Part shown: in pieces, positions 59,360 through 64,000 of the stretch
How the letters are laid out: each line of letters begins with the position of its first letter
Numbering within the stretch: the stretch's first letter is position 1
The notes under the pieces: model-generated
Database searches by the model: none
Seen by the model: the letters and a program-made list of their open reading frames with translations, nothing else
Told to the model about the DNA's origin: nothing
NCBI RefSeq assembly: GCF_040111675.1
Contig: NZ_CP157794.1
Location: 1,509,501-1,573,500, forward strand
Direction: 5' to 3'
DNA from: Salinarimonas sp.
GTDB taxonomy: Bacteria > Pseudomonadota > Alphaproteobacteria > Rhizobiales > Beijerinckiaceae
DNA length: 64,000 nucleotides
Made by a program: the position numbers and the translations under genes

Positions 59360-59553
59360 CCTTCCCTGTAGGGGAAGGTGTCGCCGCGCGAAGCGCGGTG
59401 ACGGATGGGGCGCGCGGCACGCGCGTTCGGCGAAGCCGAAATCGACGGGCGCGACCGACGGCCGCCCGAGCTTCCGCTTCGCGGAACGCGTCGCTCACGC
59501 GCCGCGCCCCATCCGTCTCGGCTTCGCCGAGCCACCTTCCCCTACAGGGAAGG
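59360..59553. repeat. Long nested palindrome, type 1 (copy C, inverted)
   Basis: 194 bp, bounded by CCTTCCCTGTAGGGGAAGG and CCTTCCCCTACAGGGAAGG. Its reverse complement aligns over its length with copy B. The internal mirror GACGGATGGGGCGC/GCGCCCCATCCGTC is present. It occupies the queG-cheR gap, in which no gene is seen. Confidence 0.85.
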
Positions 59554-59604
59554 AAATCGGGGCGTGCAGGGCTGTCTCGACGGCAACGACGGGCGCGCCG
59601 CCCC

Positions 59605-60456
59605 TCACGCGCTCGCGGCGAGGCGCGGGGCGGGGGCGGGCTGCGCCCGGTTGGGCACGTAGAGCCCGCGGAACTCGGGATGCGGCTGGAGCGCGTCGGT
59701 GAGGCCGATCACCGTCTCCGCGGCGCCGAGGAAGAGCGCGCCGTCCGGGGCGAGCGAATTGGCGAGGCGGCGCAGGACGTCGGTTTTGGTGGGCTGGTCG
59801 AAATAGATCAGCACGTTGCGGCAGAACACGATGTCGAACTGGCCCAGCGCCGAGAAGTCGCGGATCAGGTTGAGCGGCCGGAATTGGACCATGCCCTTGA
59901 TCGCGGGCGAGATCCGCCACTGCTCGCCCTCCTGCTTGAAGTGCTTGAGCAGCATCTGGATCGGCAGGCCGCGCTGCACCTCGAACTGGCTGTAGACGCC
60001 CGCCTTGGCGCGGTCGAGCACCTCGCCGGCGAGGTCGGTGGCCAGGATGTCGACCTGCACGCCGCCGAGCCGCGGGCGCATCTCGTCGAGGATCATGGCG
60101 AGCGAGTAGGGCTCCTGGCCGGTGGAGGCGGCCGCGCACCAGACGCGCAGGCGCTTGGTGGACGCGCGCGCGGCGGCGAGCTTCGGCAGGAGGCCGTCGC
60201 GGAAGACGTCGAAGGGGGTCTTGTCGCGGAAGAAGAAGGTCTCGTTCGTCGTCATCGCCTCGACGACGGCGGTCTCGATGGCCGTGTTGCGTCCGCTGCG
60301 CAGGACCTGGACGAGCTGCGGCAGGCCCGGGATCTGGTGCTTGCGGCAGATCGGCCCCAGCCGGCTCTCGACGAGGTAGCGCTTCTCCGGCGCGAGGGAG
60401 AGGCCCGAGCGCGACTTCAGGAGCGCGCGCAGGTAGTCGAAGTCGGCGTCCGTCAT
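59605..60456 (-). CDS. cheR: Chemotaxis protein methyltransferase CheR
   Basis: CheR methylates glutamates of chemoreceptors with S-adenosylmethionine. The 283-residue protein has the helical N-terminal domain (MTTNETFFFRDKTPFDVF) and the SAM domain (RVWCAAASTGQEPYSLAMILDE, LATDLAGEVLDRAKAG, FDIVFCRNVLIYFD, GALFLGAAETVIGL). Its ATG overlaps the cheB stop (60453-60456). Confidence 0.96.
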   Translation of the reverse strand: MTDADFDYLRALLKSRSGLSLAPEKRYLVESRLGPICRKHQIPGLPQLVQVLRSGRNTAIETAVVEAMTTNETFFFRDKTPFDVFRDGLLPKLAAARASTKRLRVWCAAASTGQEPYSLAMILDEMRPRLGGVQVDILATDLAGEVLDRAKAGVYSQFEVQRGLPIQMLLKHFKQEGEQWRISPAIKGMVQFRPLNLIRDFSALGQFDIVFCRNVLIYFDQPTKTDVLRRLANSLAPDGALFLGAAETVIGLTDALQPHPEFRGLYVPNRAQPAPAPRLAASA

Positions 60457-61676
60457 GCCGCGCCTCCGTTGAGCAGGGTCTTGAGCGCAGGCGCGATGGC
60501 CGGCAGCGGCAGGATGTCGTGGGCGAGGCCGGCGCGGGCGATGGAGCCCGGCATGCCCCAGACCGTGCTGGTCGCCTCGTCCTGGGCGAGGACGAGCCCG
60601 CCCGCGGCGACGAGGGACTTGGCGCCGGCGGTTCCGTCGGCGCCCATCCCGGTGAGGACGACCGACAGCGCCGAGCCGCCGTAGATCGCGGCGGCGTCGC
60701 GGAAGAGCACGTCGACCGCGGGCTTGCAGAAATTCTCCGGCGGACCGTCGTCGAGCCGCACGAAGACGCTCCCCGCGCCCTCGCGGCGCAGGCCCATGTG
60801 CTTGCCGCCGGGCGCCACGTAGATGCGGCCGGGCTCGAGCTTCTCGCCGTCGCGGCCCTCGGCGGCGGGCAGGCCGGTCTGGACCCCGAGATGCTCGGCG
60901 AACACGGCGGTGAAGATCGGCGGCATGTGCTGGACGATCAGAACCGGCACGTGGCGCAGCGCCGGCGCGAGCGCCGAGAGCACCTCGCCCACGGCGCGCG
61001 GGCCTCCGGTCGAGGCCCCGACGAGAAGCGCCTTCGGCGCCTGGGCGAAGCCGGTGCGCGGGCGCACGATCACCCGGCTCGTCTCCACGCGCGCCTGCGC
61101 CGCCTGCGGCACGGGACGGATCTGGCCGGCGAGGGGCGCGCGCGGTGCGGGCGCGGTGCGGACCCCGGCGGCCTGTCCCGCCCCGAGACGCGGCGCGGGG
61201 CTCGCGGCTCCGGCTGCGCCGGCGCGGCGCTGATGGCGCGCGGCGAGGCCTTGGACCTTGGCGATCAGATCCTGCCGAAAGGTCGTCGACGTGGTGACGC
61301 CGCGATGGCTCTCGGGCTTCGGCAGATAGTCGGTCGCGCCCATGGAGAGGCACTTGAGCAAGACCTGGGCGTTGCGCTGGGTCAGCGTCGAGATGACGAT
61401 GACGGTCGCCTTGGGCGCCTTGGCCAGCAGCAGCGGCAGGGCCTGCAGCCCGTCCATCTCGGGCATCTCGATGTCGAGGATGACGATGTCGGGCCGCGCG
61501 CGCTCGATCTGCTCGACGGCGACACGACCGTTGGAGCAGGTGGCCGCGATGGTGAAGCCGGCCTCTTCCAGCCAGCGCGAGGTGAGCCCGCGGACGACGA
61601 CGGAATCGTCGACGATCATGATGCGGGCGGGCTGCGGCGGCGCGTTCTGGGAGGCGGAGGCGAGGGCGGAGGTCAT
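60453..61676 (-). CDS. cheB: Chemotaxis response regulator protein-glutamate methylesterase CheB
   Basis: The 407-residue protein has an N-terminal receiver (IVILDIEMPEMDG with the phospho-accepting aspartate), a long alanine/proline-rich linker (about residues 150-215) and the CheB methylesterase domain with GASTGGPRAV (serine), VQHMPPIFTAVFAE (histidine) and GMGADGTAG (aspartate). It demethylates or deamidates receptors when phosphorylated by CheA. Confidence 0.96.
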   Translation of the reverse strand: MTSALASASQNAPPQPARIMIVDDSVVVRGLTSRWLEEAGFTIAATCSNGRVAVEQIERARPDIVILDIEMPEMDGLQALPLLLAKAPKATVIVISTLTQRNAQVLLKCLSMGATDYLPKPESHRGVTTSTTFRQDLIAKVQGLAARHQRRAGAAGAASPAPRLGAGQAAGVRTAPAPRAPLAGQIRPVPQAAQARVETSRVIVRPRTGFAQAPKALLVGASTGGPRAVGEVLSALAPALRHVPVLIVQHMPPIFTAVFAEHLGVQTGLPAAEGRDGEKLEPGRIYVAPGGKHMGLRREGAGSVFVRLDDGPPENFCKPAVDVLFRDAAAIYGGSALSVVLTGMGADGTAGAKSLVAAGGLVLAQDEATSTVWGMPGSIARAGLAHDILPLPAIAPALKTLLNGGAA

Positions 61677-61751
61677 GACGCGGCTCGAAGGTAGCGCGAC
61701 GCGGACGCCAGAGGCCCGCGGCGCGAGGACGATTGCGATGCTCGGACAGGC

Positions 61752-62117
61752 TCAGACGAGCCCCACCTCCTGCATCTTGGCGGTCATGATCTCCTTGTCG
61801 AAGGGCTTCATGATGTATTCGTCGGCGCCGGCGCGCATGGCGCGGGCGATGTTGGCCACGTCATTCTCGGTCGTGCAGAACACGACCTTGGGATGGCAGC
61901 CGCCGGGCAGGGCGCGCAGGGCCCGCAGAAAGTCGTAGCCGTCCATCACGGGCATGTTCCAGTCGAGCAGCACCGCGTCCGGCATCTGTGCGCGGCAGAC
62001 GGTGAGCGCCTGCTCGCCGTCCTCCGCCTCGGTGATGCGGAAGGACAGGCCCTCCAGAATCCGGCGGGCGACCTTGCGGATCACCGCCGAGTCGTCGACC
62101 ACGAGGCAGTGCTTCAT
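61752..62117 (-). CDS. cheY: CheY-like single-domain response regulator
   Basis: The 121-residue receiver has VVDDSAVIRKVARRIL, the phospho-accepting aspartate in AVLLDWNMPVMDGYDFL and lysine in IMKPFDKE. It lies between cheW and cheB and probably carries the motor signal or acts as phosphate sink. Confidence 0.93.
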   Translation of the reverse strand: MKHCLVVDDSAVIRKVARRILEGLSFRITEAEDGEQALTVCRAQMPDAVLLDWNMPVMDGYDFLRALRALPGGCHPKVVFCTTENDVANIARAMRAGADEYIMKPFDKEIMTAKMQEVGLV

Positions 62118-62130
62118 GCGCTTTCTCCCG

Positions 62131-62622
62131 TCAGGCCGCGCGGGCTTCGGCGTCGAAGGCGAGGACCGCGTCCACGTTCAGGATGATCAGCAGCCGGCCG
62201 TCCAGGCGGTGCACGCCGTTCGACAGCTTCACCCAGCGCTGGTCCATGTGGACCGGGGCCGGCTCGTGCGTGTCGACGGAGAGCTTCATCACCTCGCCGA
62301 CGGAATCGACGAGAAGGCCGTAGCTCTCGCCGCTGTGCTCCAGGCCGACCGCCATCTCGTCGCCGGAGGTCTCGCGATCGGGCAGGCCCAGACGGCGGCG
62401 CAGGTCCACCGCCGTGACCACCTTGCCGCGCAGGTTCAAGAGCCCGGCGATCTCGCGCGGGGCCAGCGGCACGGCGGTGAGGGACGAGGCGATGAAGACG
62501 TCGTGCACCCGGTCGATGGGCAGGCCGAACATCTGGTCGGCGACCATCACGGTGACGAATTCCTCCATCTCGCCGGAGGCGCGGCCGTCGCGCCCGGTCT
62601 CGTTCGAATTGGCGGCGATCAT
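62131..62622 (-). CDS. cheW: Chemotaxis scaffold protein CheW
   Basis: The 163-residue protein is a single CheW domain: FVTVMVADQMFGLPIDRVHDVF, PLAPREIAGLLNLRGKVVTAVDLRRRLGL, and a final LLIILNVDAVL. It links CheA to chemoreceptors. ATG 62622 overlaps the cheA stop (ATGA). Confidence 0.94.
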   Translation of the reverse strand: MIAANSNETGRDGRASGEMEEFVTVMVADQMFGLPIDRVHDVFIASSLTAVPLAPREIAGLLNLRGKVVTAVDLRRRLGLPDRETSGDEMAVGLEHSGESYGLLVDSVGEVMKLSVDTHEPAPVHMDQRWVKLSNGVHRLDGRLLIILNVDAVLAFDAEARAA

Positions 62623-64000
62623 GCGGCTTCTCCCAGGGAACGGGCGTCGGCGGCGCCGGTCTCGGCGAGCGCGGCGACGAGGCCCGAGCGATCGAACTTG
62701 GCGACGAATTCCGAGATGCGCAGGCGACGCGCGCGATCGATCGCCTCGGGCGTCACGCCCGAGGAGAGCGCGATCACCGGCACGTCGTGCAGCCGCGCCT
62801 GGGCGCGCACCGCCTCGACCAGCGCGAAGCCGTCGCGCCCGGGCATCTCGATGTCGGTGACGATGACGTCGATGCGCTTGTCGGCGGCGAGCACCTGCAG
62901 CGCCTCCTCCGTCGAGCCCGCCGTGATCACCTTGAAGCCCGCGGCCTTGAGCACCGGGGTGAGCATGTCGCGGAAGAACGGGCTGTCGTCGACCAGCAGC
63001 AGCGTGCGCGAGAGGCTCGCGATCTTCGGCGGCCCGCTCCGCGTCCAGTCCTCGTGCGCGAGCGGCAGGTAGTGGGCGACGTTGACGATCTCGGTGGCGC
63101 GCCCGCGCACCACGGCCGAGCCGACGAGGTCGGAGCGGTCGGCCACGAGCTCGATGTCGAGCACGTCGTCGACGATGTCGACGATCTCGTCGACCGCGAG
63201 CCCCATCGCCCGCTCGCCGTCGGAGAACACGACGAGAGCCTGGCTGCCCTCGGACTTGATCTGGATCGTCGGGTCGGCGGTGACGAGCGGCATCAGCTTG
63301 CCACGGTACTGGATCAGCGGACGCCCGCCGACCCACTCGATCTTGGTCGCGTCGATCTCCTCGAGGCGCGTGACCAGCGAGAGCGGCACCGCCTTGAGGC
63401 TCTCGCCGCCGCCGCGGAAGACGAGGAGCGTCACGGTCTCGACGTCGTTCGTCTCCTCCGTCTCGCCCATGTCCTCGAAGCCGAACTGCTGCTCGGCGGT
63501 GCCGGAGCCGACCATCTTGGCGACGCCGTTCGGGTCGATGATCAGCACCACGGCGCCGTCGCCGAGGATTGTGTTGCCGGAGAAGAGCGGGATGTGGCGC
63601 AGCTTCGTCGACATCGGCTTCACGACGATCTCTTCCGTGTGGAAGACGCCGTCGACGAGGATGCCGAAGCGCTGGCGGCCGACCTGGGAGACGACGACGA
63701 AGCCCTCGTCGCCCGGCCCGGCGTCGGCGCTGTCCATGCCGAGAACCTGGCTGGCCGGCACGATCGGCAGCAGCCGGTCGCGCAGGCGCAGCACCGGCGT
63801 GCCGTTGATGCGCTCGATCTGGTGGTCGGAGCCCTTCTTGACGCGCACGAGCTCGAGCACCGCCACCTGCGGGATGGCGTAGCGCTGGTCGCCGGCGGCG
63901 ACGATGAGCGCCGCGACGATGGCGAGCGTCAGCGGGATCTTGATGGTGAAGGTCGTGCCCTTGCCCTGCTCGGACACGATCTCGACCGTGCCGCCGATGA
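62619..64000 (-). CDS. cheA: CheA histidine kinase with C-terminal receiver domain (5' part beyond window)
   Basis: The visible C-terminal 460 or so residues begin at the end of the kinase ATP-binding domain (VSEQGKGTTFTIKIPLTLAI). They continue through a CheW-like regulatory domain (YAIPQVAVLELVRV), a second CheW-like stretch and a receiver domain with VDDSPFFRDML and the phospho-aspartate in VTDIEMPGRDGF. Hybrid CheA-receiver kinases are known in alphaproteobacteria. The N-terminal Hpt, dimerisation and most kinase parts lie beyond the right edge. Confidence 0.93.
   Translation of the reverse strand, partial: IGGTVEIVSEQGKGTTFTIKIPLTLAIVAALIVAAGDQRYAIPQVAVLELVRVKKGSDHQIERINGTPVLRLRDRLLPIVPASQVLGMDSADAGPGDEGFVVVSQVGRQRFGILVDGVFHTEEIVVKPMSTKLRHIPLFSGNTILGDGAVVLIIDPNGVAKMVGSGTAEQQFGFEDMGETEETNDVETVTLLVFRGGGESLKAVPLSLVTRLEEIDATKIEWVGGRPLIQYRGKLMPLVTADPTIQIKSEGSQALVVFSDGERAMGLAVDEIVDIVDDVLDIELVADRSDLVGSAVVRGRATEIVNVAHYLPLAHEDWTRSGPPKIASLSRTLLLVDDSPFFRDMLTPVLKAAGFKVITAGSTEEALQVLAADKRIDVIVTDIEMPGRDGFALVEAVRAQARLHDVPVIALSSGVTPEAIDRARRLRISEFVAKFDRSGLVAALAETGAADARSLGEAA

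Overview
This is a GC-rich, tightly packed chromosomal segment from an alphaproteobacterium, most likely Hyphomicrobiales/Rhizobiales near the Methylobacteriaceae/Salinarimonadaceae. That placement is inferred from protein character, from the rplY-pth-ychF and ilvD-exoR neighbourhoods, and from the pervasive C/G wobble bases; no search was run. No rRNA, tRNA or CRISPR array was seen. Core genes include infC, pgsA, moaD/moaE, ychF, pth, rplY, icd, prs, uvrC, ligA, ilvD, uppP, queG and a chemotaxis operon that runs off the right edge.

Layout. 0.2-3.5 kb: a sulfide/persulfide module (BigR/SqrR-type ArsR repressor, TIGR01244 phosphatase-like protein, TauE/SafE exporter, rhodanese, and a divergent ETHE1-like persulfide dioxygenase). 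3.5-4.3 kb: a DUF433 protein cut by an in-frame amber codon. 4.4-10.3 kb: MATE pump, aminotransferase, infC with an AUU start, glycosyltransferase, hydrolase. 10.3-13.2 kb: an IS110 element and a lower-GC three-gene operon. 13.3-18.3 kb: EEP-family enzyme, exporter, molybdopterin synthase subunits, pgsA, a fused tandem MaoC protein, endonuclease V. 18.3-24.8 kb: accessory insertions around ychF-pth-rplY, namely a HAD/membrane-protein pair, a VapBC-like pair with a clear operator, a stand-alone colicin E3-type RNase domain with a candidate immunity gene, and a DUF559 nuclease. 25-38 kb: icd, sbtA-sbtB bicarbonate uptake, prs, an SDR remnant, a small unrecognised gene pair, uvrC, mtnA plus class II aldolase, a TacAT-type toxin-antitoxin and ligA.

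38.2-43.2 kb: a compact operon for the Ter-associated nucleoside-like metabolite pathway (CitE/HpcH-like lyase, StiP, HAD phosphatase, PRTase-TRSP protein, DUF1523 and a small membrane protein). A second IS110 element abuts its 5' end. 44.9-51 kb: an MFS gene, an arsenic operon (ArsR-ArsC fusion, ACR3, GAPDH, ArsJ) and two small genes. 51.4-59.1 kb: exoR, ilvD, a Cys/Met-metabolism PLP enzyme, flavin reductase, uppP, GST and queG. 59.6-64 kb: cheR, cheB, cheY, cheW and cheA-Rec on the minus strand.

Most non-coding gaps hold repeats. Three roughly 200-bp nested palindromes at 26.6, 40.3 and 59.4 kb share ends and interior; a second family of about 178 bp occurs at 28.3 and 51.2 kb; two further palindrome types occur elsewhere. 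Both IS110 elements carry, upstream of the transposase, a perfect 10-11 bp stem enclosing exactly 47 nt, which is a good bridge-RNA candidate. Judgements about lower GC or transfer are by eye.
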